Positions 52,274-64,000 of a DNA stretch of 64,000 nt are shown here, piece after piece (within the stretch, counting starts at the first letter, position 1; every line of letters begins with the position of its first letter). The position numbers and the translations under genes are program-made. This DNA comes from Chromobacterium amazonense (GTDB taxonomy: Bacteria > Pseudomonadota > Gammaproteobacteria > Burkholderiales > Chromobacteriaceae), in contig NZ_MKCR01000032.1 of assembly GCF_001855565.1 (NCBI RefSeq), positions 62,001 to 126,000 on the forward strand. Reading direction: 5' to 3'. Below the pieces are notes generated by a model. It saw nothing but the letters and a program-made list of their open reading frames with translations, did no database searches and was not told where the DNA came from.

Positions 52274-52893
52274 GGCAGCGCGTCGCCGTCATCGACTTTG
52301 AAACCAACGGCATCACGCCGGGCCGCGATTGCCGAGCCACGGAGATAGGCGTGGCGATGGTGGAGGACGGGCGCGTCGTCGACCGCTTCCAGAGTCTGAT
52401 GAACGCCGGCGTGTGGGTGCCGCCGATGATCGAACAGCTTACCGGCATCAGCAACGCGATGTTGCGCGCCGCGCCGCCGGCGCATGAGGTGATGCGCGAG
52501 GCGGCGCGTTTTGTCGGCGACACGCCGCTGGCGGCGCATAACGCCAGCTTCGACCGCAAATTCTGGGACCACGAGCTGTCCTTGCTGGGCCTGGCGCGCC
52601 GGCAGGATTTCGCCTGCACTTTGCTGCTCTCGCGCCGCCTGTTGCCGCAGGCGCCGGACCACAAGCTGGGCACGCTGATGCGCTGGGCCAAGCTGCCCGA
52701 TGCCGGCCGCGCCCACCGCGCGCTGGCCGACGCCGAAATGGCGGCGAATCTGTTGCTGCTGCTCGGCGACACGCTGCAACGGCAGTTCCATCTGCCGGAC
52801 ATCGACCACGCGTTGTTGTGCAAGCTGCAGAAGGTGACGGCGGCCAAAGTCAAACCGTATTTGCTGGATTTGCAGTCGCGGCAGGTAGGTTGA
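52270..52893 (+). CDS. DEDDh 3'-5' exonuclease (DnaQ-like)
   Basis: A 207-residue exonuclease of the DnaQ/epsilon type. The five metal and catalytic residues are D9 and E11 (VIDFETNG), D95 (NASFDRKFWD), H149 and D154 (HRALADAEM). The spacing is that of stand-alone DEDDh exonucleases rather than of the polymerase III epsilon subunit, because the C-terminal polymerase-binding tail differs. Substrate may be DNA or RNA ends. It starts inside the stop of the small upstream gene and is closed by a strong terminator. Confidence 0.88.
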   Translation: MRQRVAVIDFETNGITPGRDCRATEIGVAMVEDGRVVDRFQSLMNAGVWVPPMIEQLTGISNAMLRAAPPAHEVMREAARFVGDTPLAAHNASFDRKFWDHELSLLGLARRQDFACTLLLSRRLLPQAPDHKLGTLMRWAKLPDAGRAHRALADAEMAANLLLLLGDTLQRQFHLPDIDHALLCKLQKVTAAKVKPYLLDLQSRQVG

Positions 52894-52901
52894 ATCGCAT
52901 G

Positions 52902-52931
52902 AAAAAGCGGAAGCCGTGGCTTCCGCTTTTT
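52902..52931. terminator. Bidirectional terminator between the exonuclease gene and kdsA
   Basis: AAAAAGCGGAAGCC (52902-52915) and GGCTTCCGCTTTTT (52918-52931) are perfect complements, giving one of the strongest hairpins in the window. Confidence 0.92.
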
Positions 52932-52995
52932 GTTTCGCGCCAAGCGATGCTTCACCCGGCGTTATAGCCTGTGCTGCATCCGGCGCTAGCCGGAA

Positions 52996-54718
<1,723 letters not shown>

Positions 54719-54761
54719 AGCCGGGAACCGGGCTCATGGCCCGTCTTGCTGGGCGGCAAGC

Positions 54762-56153
54762 TTACCAGCGGCCGCCCAGGGCGGCGATCAGCGCGACGCT
54801 GCCGGTGTACTGGCGGTTGATCACGGTCCACAGATTGTTCTCGGCGGCGATGCGGGCATTTTGCGCCGACAGCACATTCAGATACGCCACCGTGCCGGCC
54901 TGGTATTGGTTCTGAGCGATGGTTTCCGCCCGCTTGGCCGCGGCGACCGCCGCGCGCTGCATGTCGGCTTCTTCCTTAAGCAGACTCTGCGCCGATAGAT
55001 TGTCTTCCACGCCTTGCAGCGCCGCCAGCACGGTTTGGCGGTAGTTGGCCACGCTGGCATCGTAGCCGGCGATGGCCTGATCGGTCTGGGCGCGGCGCAG
55101 GCCGGCGTCGAACAACGTCAGCGCCAGCGACGGGCCGACTGACCAGATGCGGTTGGGCAGCGTCACCCAATCGGCGAAGGTGGAGCCGCGGTAGCCGCCG
55201 CTGGCGCCCAGCGTCAGCGTCGGGAAGAAGGCGGCTTTGGCGACGCCGATCTGCGCGTTGGCGGCGGCCATATTGCGTTCGGCGGCGGCGATGTCGGGGC
55301 GGCGCTCCAGCAGCGTCGAGGGCAAGCCGGCTGGAATCTGCGGCAGATGCGGCTGCTGGCTGGCCGGCGGCAGCGCGAAGCTGGCCGGCGCCAGGCCCAA
55401 CTGGGCGGCGATGGCGTGCTCCAGCTGGGCGCGCGTCAGCCGCTTGTCCACTACCGCGGCCTGAGCGGTTTTCCACTGGCTTTCGGCCGATGCCACGGCG
55501 TCGTCGCCGACGATGCCGGCCGCGTACTGGTTCCGCGTCAGCTGCAGGGTGTCGCCCAGCAGTTTTTCGCTCTGGCGCAGATTGGCCAACTGCATGTCCG
55601 CTACCACCAGCTGCAAATAAGCGGTGGCGAGCAGGGTTTGGCTGCTGAGCCGGATGGCGGCCAATTGCGCTTCCGATGCCTGCTGCTTGGCTTTGCCGGC
55701 CTCCACTTCGCGGCGAACGGCGCCCCACAGGTCTACTTCCCAGCTGGCGGACAGCCCCAGGTTGTATCCGTTTGTCGCGCCGGCGCCGGGCGCGGCCACG
55801 CCATGGCTTTTTGAGGCGTTGGCCGACAGCGAGGGGAACAGCCCGGCTTGGGCCTGCCGCAGCGCCGCCTGCGCCTCGCGGTATTGCGCCTCGGCCTGGG
55901 CGATGGTCGGGCTTTGCCGGTTCAGCGTGTCCATCAGCTGGCTCAGCGTGGCGTCCTGGAATACGGCCCACCAGTCGCCGCGCGGCATGGCGTCCTGCGG
56001 CTCGGCGGTTTTCCAACGGCCGTCTTCCTTGAAGCTGGCGGGGATATCCACTTTCGGTTTGGCATAGTCGGGGCCGACGGCGCAGCCGGCCAGCGCCAGG
56101 GCGGCCATGGCGGCGATCAGGCCGCATTTCAGTGGTTTTCTTGTTTTATGCAT
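54762..56153 (-). CDS. Outer-membrane factor lipoprotein of an RND pump (OprM/NodT family)
   Basis: A 463-residue TolC-like channel. The lipoprotein signal MHKTRKPLKCGLIAAMAALALAGCAVGPDY has its lipobox cysteine at residue 24. The two outer-membrane efflux repeats are present (for example LMDTLNRQSPTIAQAEAQYREAQAAL and ERRPDIAAAERNMAAANAQIGVA). The ATG at 56153 has AGAGGA nine bases upstream. It follows mdtC by 5 bases and completes the tripartite pump, as OpmB does for MuxABC in Pseudomonas. Confidence 0.93.
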   Translation of the reverse strand: MHKTRKPLKCGLIAAMAALALAGCAVGPDYAKPKVDIPASFKEDGRWKTAEPQDAMPRGDWWAVFQDATLSQLMDTLNRQSPTIAQAEAQYREAQAALRQAQAGLFPSLSANASKSHGVAAPGAGATNGYNLGLSASWEVDLWGAVRREVEAGKAKQQASEAQLAAIRLSSQTLLATAYLQLVVADMQLANLRQSEKLLGDTLQLTRNQYAAGIVGDDAVASAESQWKTAQAAVVDKRLTRAQLEHAIAAQLGLAPASFALPPASQQPHLPQIPAGLPSTLLERRPDIAAAERNMAAANAQIGVAKAAFFPTLTLGASGGYRGSTFADWVTLPNRIWSVGPSLALTLFDAGLRRAQTDQAIAGYDASVANYRQTVLAALQGVEDNLSAQSLLKEEADMQRAAVAAAKRAETIAQNQYQAGTVAYLNVLSAQNARIAAENNLWTVINRQYTGSVALIAALGGRW

Positions 56154-56158
56154 CGCAA

Positions 56159-59100
56159 TCATTCCTCTTGGCCATCGGCCAGCGCGTGTCCATGCCTGCC
56201 GCGCCACGTCAGGCACCATAGGCGGAAGCGGTCCAGATACAGGTAGACAATCGGTGTGGTGTACAGCGTCAAGAGCTGGCTGAGCAGCAGGCCCCCGACG
56301 ATGGAAATGCCCAGCGGCGTGCGCAGCTCGGCGCCGTCGCCGCGGCCCAGCGCCAGCGGCAAGGCGCCGAACAGCGCGGCCATGGTGGTCATCATGATGG
56401 GGCGGAAGCGCAGCAGGCAGGCCTGCAGAATGGCGGCTTCCGGCGTCAGCTTCTGTTCGCGCTCAGCGGTCAGCGCGAAGTCGATCATCATGATCGCGTT
56501 CTTCTTCACAATGCCTATCAGCAGCAGGATGCCGATCAGCGCGATGATGTTGAACTCGCCGCCGGTGGCCATCAGCGCCAACAGCGCGCCCACGCCGGCC
56601 GAGGGCAGGGTGGAGAGAATGGTGATCGGATGCACCACGCTCTCGTACAGCATGCCCAGCACGATGTACACCGCCACCAGCGCCGCCAGGATCAAATAGG
56701 GCTGGCTGTCCAGCGAGGCCTGGAAGGACTTGGCCGTGCCCTGGAAGCTGGCGCGGATGCTGCTGGGCAAGCCGATATCGGCGATGGCGGCGTCGATCGC
56801 CTGCGTGGCGTCGGACAGCGACTTGCCCGGCGGCAGGTTGAAGGAGATGGTGGTGGCGGCAAACTGGCTCTGGTGGTTGACCGACAGCGAGGTATTGGTC
56901 GGTTTCCAGCTGGCGATGGCCGACAGCGGCGTCGGCTGGCCGCCCGGCGTTTGCAGATAGATGTCGCGCAGGCCTTCCGGACTCTGCCAGTATTGCGGCG
57001 CCACCTCCAGCACCACATGGTATTGGTTCAAGGCGTTGTAGATGGTGGAGACCTGGCGTTGGCCGAAGGCGTCGTTCAGGACCGAATCCACCTGGGCCTG
57101 GGTCAAGCCCAGCCGCGCCATCGCCGCGCGATTGAAGGTCAGCGAGGTTTGCAGGCCCTTCACTTCCTGATCGTTGTTGAGGTCGGCCAGGAACGGAATC
57201 TTGCTCATCGCCTGTTGCACCTTGGGCGTCCACTCGCGCAGCTCGGCGAGGTCGTCGCCCTGCAAGGTGTACTGGTACTGCGCATTGCTGGAGCGGCCGC
57301 CGATGCGGATATCCTGCACCGACTGCAGGAACAGCTGGGCGCCGGGCTCGTTGGAGAGTTTCTTGCGCAGCCGGGCGATCACCTGGTCGGCGCTTTCCTT
57401 GCGTTCCGCAAGCGGTTTGAGGCTGACGAACATATTGGCGCCGTTGCGCTGCCCGCCGCCGGTGAAGCCCACTACCTTGTCCACCGCCGGATCGGCCCCC
57501 ACCACGTCGATGAAGCGCTGCAGTTTGTGCTGCATGGCCTGGAAGGAGATGCTCTGGTCCGCGCGTATCATGCCAGTGAGGCGGCCGGTATCCTGCTGCG
57601 GGAAAAAGCCTTTGGCGATGACGGTGTACAGGAACACGTTCAAGGCGATGGTGGCGCCCAGCATCACCATCATCAGGCGGCTGTGGCGCAAGGCCCAGCT
57701 GAGCGAGCGGCGGTAGCCCTCCAGCATGGCGTCGAACGCGCGCTCGCTCCATTGGAACAATTTGCCAGGCGTTTTATGCGCGTCGTGCGCTTTCAGCCAG
57801 CGCGCGCACAGCATGGGCGTGGTGGTCAGCGATACCACCAGCGAAACCAGGATGGCGACGGACAGGGTGACGGCGAACTCGCGGAACAGGCGGCCGATGA
57901 TGCCGCCCATCAGCAGGATGGGGATGAACACCGCGATCAGCGAGATGCTCATCGACAGCACGGTGAAGCCCACCTCGCGCGCGCCCTGCAGCGCGGCCTG
58001 GAACGGTTTCATGCCGTTTTCTATGTGGCGTGAGATGTTCTCCAGCACCACGATGGTGTCGTCGACCACGAAGCCGGTGGCGATGGTCAGCGCCATCAGG
58101 CTCAGGTTGTTCAAGGAGAAGCCGGCCAGATACATCACGGCGAAGGTGCCCACCAGCGACACCGGCACGGTGATGGCCGGGATGGCGGTGGCGCGGCCGC
58201 TGCGCAGGAACAGGAACACCACCATGATGACCAGGCCGATGGAAATCACCAGCGAGCGTTCCACTTCGGACAGCGAGGCGCGGATGGTCGGCGTGCGATC
58301 CATCACCTGATTGATCTTGATCGCCGGCGAAATAGACGCCTGCAGCTGCGGCAGCAGCGCCTTCACCCGATCGACGGTTTCGATGATGTTGGCGCCGGGC
58401 TGGCGGAACAGGATCAGCATCACCGCCGGTTGCTTGCCCAGCATGCCGGCGTTGCGCAGGTCCACCACCGAATCCTTGACCTCGGCCACGTCCGAGATGC
58501 GCACCGCGCTGCCGTTTTTGTAGCTGACGATCAGCGGCAGGTAGTCGCTGGCCTTGCCGGCCTGGTCGTTGGCCTGAACCTGCCAGTGGCGGTCTTCGTT
58601 TTCCAGGAAACCTTTTGGCCGGTTGGCGTTGGTGCTGGTGATGGCGGCGCGCACCGTTTCCATGCCGATGCCGTAGTGGTTCAGCTGGGCCGGGTTCATT
58701 TCCACCCGCACCGCCGGCTGGGCGCCTCCGCCGATGATGACATTGCCGATGCCGTCCACCTGGGACAGTTTCTGCCCCAGGATGGAGTCGGCGGCGTCAT
58801 ACATCTGGCCGCGGGTCATGCTGTCCGAGGTCAGCGCCATGATCATGATGGGCGCGTCGGCCGGGTTCACCTTGCGATAGGTGGGGTTGGACGGCATGCC
58901 GGTGGGCAATAGCGAGCGGGCGGCGTTGATGGCCGCCTGCACGTCGCGCGCCGCGCCGTTGATGTCGCGATCCAGATCAAACTGCAGCGTGATGTTGGTG
59001 GAGCCGAGCGAGCTGGTGGACGTCATCTCGGTGATGCCGGCGATGCGGCCCAGCGCGCGCTCCAGCGGCGTGGCTACGGTGGCGGCCATGGTTTCCGGGC

Positions 59101-59263
59101 TGGCGCCGGGCAGCTTGGCCGATACCGATATGGTGGGGAAGTCCACCTGCGGCAACGGCGACACCGGCAGCAGCTTGAACGCGATCAGGCCGGCCAGCAG
59201 GATGGCCAGCGTCAGCAGCGTGGTAGCCGCCGGGCGGCGGATGAAGGGCGCCGACGGGATCAT
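56159..59263 (-). CDS. mdtC: RND efflux pump inner-membrane subunit, MdtC-like
   Basis: A 1034-residue proton-driven drug exporter with twelve membrane helices and two large periplasmic loops. The proton-relay aspartate pair is in [16 protein letters not shown]. It starts with [47 protein letters not shown]. In E. coli MdtB and MdtC form a mixed trimer, and two adjacent RND genes here suggest the same. It overlaps mdtB by four bases. Confidence 0.94.
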   Translation of the reverse strand: MIPSAPFIRRPAATTLLTLAILLAGLIAFKLLPVSPLPQVDFPTISVSAKLPGASPETMAATVATPLERALGRIAGITEMTSTSSLGSTNITLQFDLDRDINGAARDVQAAINAARSLLPTGMPSNPTYRKVNPADAPIMIMALTSDSMTRGQMYDAADSILGQKLSQVDGIGNVIIGGGAQPAVRVEMNPAQLNHYGIGMETVRAAITSTNANRPKGFLENEDRHWQVQANDQAGKASDYLPLIVSYKNGSAVRISDVAEVKDSVVDLRNAGMLGKQPAVMLILFRQPGANIIETVDRVKALLPQLQASISPAIKINQVMDRTPTIRASLSEVERSLVISIGLVIMVVFLFLRSGRATAIPAITVPVSLVGTFAVMYLAGFSLNNLSLMALTIATGFVVDDTIVVLENISRHIENGMKPFQAALQGAREVGFTVLSMSISLIAVFIPILLMGGIIGRLFREFAVTLSVAILVSLVVSLTTTPMLCARWLKAHDAHKTPGKLFQWSERAFDAMLEGYRRSLSWALRHSRLMMVMLGATIALNVFLYTVIAKGFFPQQDTGRLTGMIRADQSISFQAMQHKLQRFIDVVGADPAVDKVVGFTGGGQRNGANMFVSLKPLAERKESADQVIARLRKKLSNEPGAQLFLQSVQDIRIGGRSSNAQYQYTLQGDDLAELREWTPKVQQAMSKIPFLADLNNDQEVKGLQTSLTFNRAAMARLGLTQAQVDSVLNDAFGQRQVSTIYNALNQYHVVLEVAPQYWQSPEGLRDIYLQTPGGQPTPLSAIASWKPTNTSLSVNHQSQFAATTISFNLPPGKSLSDATQAIDAAIADIGLPSSIRASFQGTAKSFQASLDSQPYLILAALVAVYIVLGMLYESVVHPITILSTLPSAGVGALLALMATGGEFNIIALIGILLLIGIVKKNAIMMIDFALTAEREQKLTPEAAILQACLLRFRPIMMTTMAALFGALPLALGRGDGAELRTPLGISIVGGLLLSQLLTLYTTPIVYLYLDRFRLWCLTWRGRHGHALADGQEE

Positions 59264-62200
59264 GCTTCAGCCTCTTCGCTCAGTTCCGGCTTGGTTTGGC
59301 GGCCGAAGCGGCGCGCCAGGCGGTCGAAGGCCAGGTAGATCACCGGGGTGGTGAACAGCGTCAGCACCTGGCTGACCATCAGGCCGCCCACCATGGTGAT
59401 GCCCAGCGGCTCGCGCAGCTCGGAGCCCATGCCGCCGCCGACCATCAGCGGCAGCGCGCCCAACAGCGCCGACATGGTGGTCATCAGAATGGGGCGGAAA
59501 CGCAGCAGGCAGGCCTGGTAGATGGCCTCGCGCGGGCTCATGCCTTGTTCGCGTTCGGCCTCCAGCGCGAAGTCTATCATCATGATCGCGTTTTTCTTGA
59601 CGATGCCGATCAAGAGAATGATGCCGATGATGGCGATCACCGACAGGTCGGTGCCGGTGACCATCAGCGCCAGCAGCGCGCCGATGCCGGCGGACGGCAG
59701 GGTGGAGAGAATCGTGATGGGGTGAATATAGCTCTCATACAGCACGCCCAGCACGATGTACATGGTGACGATGGCGGCCAGGATCAGCCACAGCGTGTTG
59801 GACAGCGACGCCTGGAAGGCCATGGCCGCGCCCTGGAACTTGGTGTCCATGCTGGCCGGCAGGCCTAGCTCGGACTCGGCCTTGCGGATGCCGTCCACCG
59901 CCTCTCCCAGCGACGCGCCCGGCTTCAAATTGAAGGAGATGGTGGCGGTCGGAAACTGGCCCAGATGATTGATCGCCAGCGAAGTGGGGCGCTCCTCGAT
60001 GGTGGCCACGGTGTCCAGCGGCTCCGGCCCGCCGCTGGCGGTGGGCACATAGATGCCCTTCAGCGACAGCAGGTCGCGTTGATGCGCGGGGTCCACCTCC
60101 AGCACCACGCGGTATTGGTTGGTCTGGGTGAAGATGGTGGAGATCAGCCGCTGGCCAAAGGCGTCGTACAGCGCGTTGTCGATCGCGGCGGTGGTGACAC
60201 CGAGTCGGGAGGCCACGTCGCGGTTGATGTTGACGTAGGCCTGCAGGCCCTTGTCCTGCAGGTCGCTGGCCACATCGGCCAATGCCGGTTCCTGCTGCAG
60301 GCGGCGCACCAGCTTGGGCACCCAGGTCGACAGATCGTCCTGGCTGGTGGCCTGCAGCGTGAACTGGTATTGGGTGCGGCTGACGCGGGCGTCTATGGTC
60401 AGGTCCTGCACCGGCTGCAGATACAGCGACATGCCGGGCACGTCGGCGGCGCGCTGTTGCAGGCGCGCCAGCACGGTGCGGATATTGTCGCGCTGGTCTT
60501 TGGGTTTCAGGTTGATCAGCAGGCGGCCGCTGTTCAGCGTGGCATTGGTGCCGTCCACGCCGATGAAGGACGACAGGCTGTCCACCGCCGGGTCTTTCAG
60601 CAGCGCGTCGGCAAGCGCTTCCTGGCGTTCGGCCATGGCGCTGAAAGAGATGGATTGCGAGGCTTCGCTGATGCCCTGGATGGCGCTGGTGTCCTGCAGC
60701 GGGAAGAAGCCCTTGGGCACGGCCACGTAAAGCGCGGCTGTCAGCGCCAGGGTGCCGACCGCCACCAGCAGCGTGGTTTTCTGTCGGTCCAGCACCCAGT
60801 TCAGCGCCACGCCGTAACGGGCGATGATGCGGTCGAAGAACTGCCCGCTGGCATGGTAGAAGCGGCCTTGCTTGTCTTCCGGCACGTGCTTGAGCAGCCG
60901 CGCGCACATCATCGGGGTCAGCGTCAGCGAGATGAAGGCGGAAATCAGGATGGACACCGCCAGGGTGATGGCGAATTCGCGGAACAGCCTGCCTACCACG
61001 TCGCCCATGAACAGCAAGGGGATCAGCACCGCGATCAGCGAAATGGTCAGCGAGATGATGGTGAAGCCGATCTGCTTGGAGCCTTTCAGCGCCGCCGCCA
61101 TCGGCTTCTCGCCTTCCTCGATGTAGCGGGCGATGTTTTCGATCATCACGATGGCGTCGTCGACGACGAAGCCGGTGGCGATGGTCAGCGCCATCAACGT
61201 CAGATTGTTGATGGAGAAGCCAGTCAAATACATCACGCCGAAAGTGCCTACCAGCGACAGCGGCACCGCCACGGCGGGGATGATGGTGGCCGGAATATTG
61301 CGCAGGAAGACGAAGATCACCATCACCACCAGCGCGATGGCCAGCATCAGCTCGAACTCCACGTCCTCCACCGAGGCGCGGATGGTCACCGTGCGGTCGC
61401 TCAGCACGTGGACGTCCACCGCGCCGGGCAGCGTGCCTTGCAGCTGCGGCAGCAGGGCTTTGATGCGGTCCGTCACCTGGATCACGTTGGCGCCGGGCTG
61501 GCGCTGCACGTTGAGGATGATGGCCGGCGTGGTGCCGGACCAGGCGGCCAGGCGCACGTTTTCCGCCGAATCCACCACCTTGGCCACATCCTTGAGGAAT
61601 ACCGGCGCGCCGTTCTGGTAGGCGATGATGACGTTTCTGTATTCCTCGGCGGATTGCAGCTGGTCGTTGCCGTCCACGGTGGACGCCTGCAGCGGGCCGT
61701 CGAAACTGCCCTTGGCCTGGTTGACGTTGGCGCTGCCGATGGCGGTGCGGATGTCTTCCAGCGTCAGGCCGCGCGCCGCCAGCGCCTTGGGATTGCTCTG
61801 GATGCGCACAGCCGGGCGCTGGCCGCCGCTGATGCTGACCAGGCCGACGCCGGGCACCTGCGACAGCTTCTGCGCCAGCCGCGTGTCCACCAGGTCTTCC
61901 AGCTTGGTCAGCGGCAGGGTGGGGGAGCTGACGGCGATGGTCAGGATGGGCGTATCGGCTGGGTTGACCTTGTTATAAATGGGCGGGCTGGGCAGGTCCG
62001 ACGGCAGCAGGTTGCTGGCGGCGTTGATGGCGGCCTGGACCTCCTGTTCGGCGACATCCAGCGTCAGGTCCAGGCTGAATTGCAGCGTGATGACAGAGGC
62101 GCCGCCGGAGCTGGACGAGGACATTTGCGACAGGCCCGGCATTTGGCCGAACTGGCGCTCCAGCGGCGCCGTGACCGACGAGGTCATCACGTCGGGGCTG

Positions 62201-62361
62201 GCGCCGGGATACAGCGTCACCACCTGGATGGTGGGGTAGTCCACCTCGGGCAGGGCCGAAACCGGCAGCATGCGCCAGGACACCAGGCCAGTCAGCAGGA
62301 TGGCCACCATCAACAAGGTGGTGGCCACCGGCCGCAGAATAAACGGACGGGACGGATTCAT
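59260..62361 (-). CDS. mdtB: RND efflux pump inner-membrane subunit, MdtB-like
   Basis: A 1033-residue RND transporter, paralogous to the next gene. The membrane aspartate pair is in [16 protein letters not shown]; the N-terminus ([24 protein letters not shown]) and C-terminal TM block ([20 protein letters not shown]) are typical. MdtB-type subunits are thought to carry most of the proton translocation and MdtC the substrate. It begins 15 bases after mdtA. Confidence 0.94.
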   Translation of the reverse strand: MNPSRPFILRPVATTLLMVAILLTGLVSWRMLPVSALPEVDYPTIQVVTLYPGASPDVMTSSVTAPLERQFGQMPGLSQMSSSSSGGASVITLQFSLDLTLDVAEQEVQAAINAASNLLPSDLPSPPIYNKVNPADTPILTIAVSSPTLPLTKLEDLVDTRLAQKLSQVPGVGLVSISGGQRPAVRIQSNPKALAARGLTLEDIRTAIGSANVNQAKGSFDGPLQASTVDGNDQLQSAEEYRNVIIAYQNGAPVFLKDVAKVVDSAENVRLAAWSGTTPAIILNVQRQPGANVIQVTDRIKALLPQLQGTLPGAVDVHVLSDRTVTIRASVEDVEFELMLAIALVVMVIFVFLRNIPATIIPAVAVPLSLVGTFGVMYLTGFSINNLTLMALTIATGFVVDDAIVMIENIARYIEEGEKPMAAALKGSKQIGFTIISLTISLIAVLIPLLFMGDVVGRLFREFAITLAVSILISAFISLTLTPMMCARLLKHVPEDKQGRFYHASGQFFDRIIARYGVALNWVLDRQKTTLLVAVGTLALTAALYVAVPKGFFPLQDTSAIQGISEASQSISFSAMAERQEALADALLKDPAVDSLSSFIGVDGTNATLNSGRLLINLKPKDQRDNIRTVLARLQQRAADVPGMSLYLQPVQDLTIDARVSRTQYQFTLQATSQDDLSTWVPKLVRRLQQEPALADVASDLQDKGLQAYVNINRDVASRLGVTTAAIDNALYDAFGQRLISTIFTQTNQYRVVLEVDPAHQRDLLSLKGIYVPTASGGPEPLDTVATIEERPTSLAINHLGQFPTATISFNLKPGASLGEAVDGIRKAESELGLPASMDTKFQGAAMAFQASLSNTLWLILAAIVTMYIVLGVLYESYIHPITILSTLPSAGIGALLALMVTGTDLSVIAIIGIILLIGIVKKNAIMMIDFALEAEREQGMSPREAIYQACLLRFRPILMTTMSALLGALPLMVGGGMGSELREPLGITMVGGLMVSQVLTLFTTPVIYLAFDRLARRFGRQTKPELSEEAEA

Positions 62362-62376
62362 GCCTTTTCCTTCCGT

Positions 62377-63627
62377 TTAGTTGGCGGCGGAGGCTGGGCG
62401 CTTGGCCTGCGGGCCGGCGCTGTGCTTTTTATGCCCCTTGCCCGCGTTGGCGGCGGCGGAGGCGGCTTCGCGCGCTTGCGCGGCGCGATCCACGACCTTG
62501 ACCTGAGCGCCGTCGCGCAGCTTGTCTACGCCGTCTATGACTACGCGTTGGCCCGGCTTCAAGCCGTCCTCGATGATGGTGTTGTCGCCGGAGGCCGGGC
62601 CGGTCTTGACCTTGGATAGGCTGACGGTGGAGTCGTCGCCCACGGTGTAAACGTAATTGCCTACTTTGCCCAATTGCACCGCCACCGTCGGCACCACGAT
62701 GGCGTCTTTGCGCACACCCAGTTCAAGATTGACGTTGACGAACTGGTTAGGGAACAGCTGCTGCTGTTCATTGGCGAATTTGGCCTTGATATTGATGGTG
62801 CCGGTGCCGGTGTTCAGCTGGTTGTCCAGCGCCAGCAGCGTGCCGTCGGCGAGCTTGTGCTTGTTGTCGCGGTCCCAGGCCTCAACCTTCAGCGTCTTGT
62901 TGTCCCTGGCGGCCTGTAGCACAGAGGCCAGGTTGGCTTCCGGAATGGCGAACACCACGTTGATGGGCTGGGTCTGGGTGATGGTGACCAGGCCGTTGGC
63001 GTCGCTGGCGTGGACGATATTGCCCGGGTCCACCTGGCGCAAGCCGACGCGGCCGCTGACCGGCGCGGTGATGCGTGCGTAGTCGACATTCAGCTTGGCT
63101 ACGGCTACGGCGCCTTGGTCCACCTTGACCGTGCCTTCGTATTGATGCACCAGGGCCTGTTGGGTATCGACCTGCTGTTTGGAAATGGAATTCTGTCCCG
63201 ACAGCTGCTGGTAGCGCGCTAGGTCTATCCTGGCGTTGGCCAGCAGGGCCTGGTCGCGTTGCAGCTGGCCTTCCGCCTGGGTCAGCGTGGCCTGGTAGGG
63301 ACGGGAATCGAGTTCGGCCAGCAACTGCCCTTGCTTGACCATCTGGCCTTCGGTGAAGTGCACCTTGTCCAGCTGGCCGTCGACGCGGCTGCGCACGGTG
63401 ACGGTATAGGTGGAGTTGACTGTGCCCAGCGCGTTCAAGCGCAGCGGAGCATCCATGGTTCTGACTTCGGCCACGCCTACGGCCACCGGCGCCGCTCCCT
63501 TGTTCCTGGCTGCCGCCTCCATGGCGTTCTGGCTATGTTGGTGCCACCACCAGCCGCCGCCCAGGACGGCGATGACGGCGATGATGAGCGGCAGGCGGCG
63601 GGATTTGACGGGCGTGGGGCTTGACAT
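62377..63627 (-). CDS. mdtA: RND efflux periplasmic adaptor, MdtA-like
   Basis: A 416-residue membrane-fusion protein linking the RND pump to the outer-membrane channel. One N-terminal helix (residues about 11-29, LPLIIAVIAVLGGGWWWHQ), the lipoyl half-motifs (VRSRVDGQLDKVHFTEGQMVKQGQLLAELD and YARITAPVSGRVGLRQVDPGN) around a coiled coil, and the beta-barrel domain are visible. The C-terminus is basic and alanine-rich. The ATG at 63627 follows GGAG. It is first in the operon mdtA-mdtB-mdtC-oprM. Family substrates include bile salts and novobiocin in E. coli; not testable here. Confidence 0.93.
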   Translation of the reverse strand: MSSPTPVKSRRLPLIIAVIAVLGGGWWWHQHSQNAMEAAARNKGAAPVAVGVAEVRTMDAPLRLNALGTVNSTYTVTVRSRVDGQLDKVHFTEGQMVKQGQLLAELDSRPYQATLTQAEGQLQRDQALLANARIDLARYQQLSGQNSISKQQVDTQQALVHQYEGTVKVDQGAVAVAKLNVDYARITAPVSGRVGLRQVDPGNIVHASDANGLVTITQTQPINVVFAIPEANLASVLQAARDNKTLKVEAWDRDNKHKLADGTLLALDNQLNTGTGTINIKAKFANEQQQLFPNQFVNVNLELGVRKDAIVVPTVAVQLGKVGNYVYTVGDDSTVSLSKVKTGPASGDNTIIEDGLKPGQRVVIDGVDKLRDGAQVKVVDRAAQAREAASAAANAGKGHKKHSAGPQAKRPASAAN

Positions 63628-64000
63628 GCAGGTGCTCCGGAATGGCGTATCATTTGTTATTGATCGTGCATAGCATGACAGTTTTTCATGCGTTTTGCTG
63701 CATAACTGGCGCATAAAGCGGCAGACTATGCCAATAAAAACCGTGCTAAATCGTGCCTGCATAATATGAGCGTGGTTTGAGCGCGGGCGCGCTTTGTGTT
63801 TGAATTTGTTAAATTAAAGCAATTGTTTGCTTTCTTTTTGTGGCGGCTTGTCTCAAGTGGAGCCGGGAAACGCTTTTGCGTCATGGGCTTGCGCGGGGCG
63901 CCGTGCCGTGACGCCTGGATTGTGATTTTTACCGATTGTTTGCGTATGGGATGAAATGTTTACGCGAAATTTATCCGCCACGGTCTAGCATGCGCTTTCC
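63628..64000. other. Upstream region of the mdtABC operon
   Basis: 373 bases, AT-rich to about 63840, without a recognisable gene. An inverted repeat GCATGA (63673-63678) with TCATGC (63686-63691) lies 46 bases before mdtA and could be an operator. A minus-strand -10-like TATTAT is near 63765. No regulator gene is visible before the window ends. Confidence 0.4.

Noticed and set aside
56630..58033. A 467-codon plus-strand frame opposite mdtC
   Set aside because: Antisense shadow with biased composition.
59965..62619. An 884-codon open frame on the plus strand opposite mdtB and mdtA
   Set aside because: Antisense to clear RND genes, low-complexity composition (RQGDHQR-type), no start signal.

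Overview
The window is about 63% GC, densely coded, with beta-proteobacterial gene content and order. It most resembles Chromobacterium or a close relative in the Neisseriales (inferred from protein families such as DUF3579, DUF2788, DUF4845, the AcnD/PrpF methylcitrate route and the betaproteobacterial porin). It is ordinary chromosome, mostly housekeeping, with a few small mobile or decayed islands.

Layout. 1-1400: end of an exbB-exbD-exbD cluster for TonB energisation. 1410-5409: an M13 metallopeptidase and a secreted endonuclease I, separated by an intact IS5-family (IS903-like) element that landed in the peptidase terminator. 5481-11518: porin, DUF3579, DinG helicase, Orn/Lys/Arg decarboxylase. 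11642-13907: argF-argG behind a terminator-like leader. 14014-18714: small membrane protein, a DUF1993 gene split by a 265-bp miniature inverted-repeat element, LysE exporter, YajQ, DapA-like enzyme, LprI-like protein, DMT exporter. 19101-20546: zinc alcohol dehydrogenase and a cupin.

20861-27389 (minus strand) is a propionate/2-methylcitrate operon, prpB-prpC-(glycolipid-binding-like protein)-acnD-prpF, with a promoter/operator upstream. Divergent from it, behind a sigma-E-type promoter, begins a very long plus-strand run: rpoE-rseA-rseB-mucD (envelope stress), a glutaredoxin-like gene, lepA-lepB-DUF4845-rnc-era-(ABM-like small gene)-recO-pdxJ-acpS-nagZ and two less known genes (27634-41044). 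Many of these overlap by 1-4 bases, which implies translational coupling.

41180-46253 is more accessory: nitroreductase and GST divergent from a LysR regulator; then remnants of a GNAT acetyltransferase and of a filamentous haemagglutinin flanking REP-like hairpins; an exported Ntn hydrolase; a VOC protein; a frameshifted 2'-5' RNA ligase gene; and an intergenic cluster of DnaA boxes. 46254-54718 returns to housekeeping: ABC-F YheS, TsaD, OsmC-like protein, thioredoxin-fold protein, ArfB, exonuclease, KdsA, Nu-class GST. 54762-63627 is a complete RND efflux operon (mdtA-mdtB-mdtC plus an outer-membrane factor).

No tRNA, rRNA or CRISPR array was recognised. No wholly new multi-gene system stands out. 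The best leads are the MITE with its structured core, the terminator-like leaders abutting argF and lepA, the DnaA-box cluster, the haemagglutinin/GNAT/REP scar, and unexplained small genes inside conserved operons.
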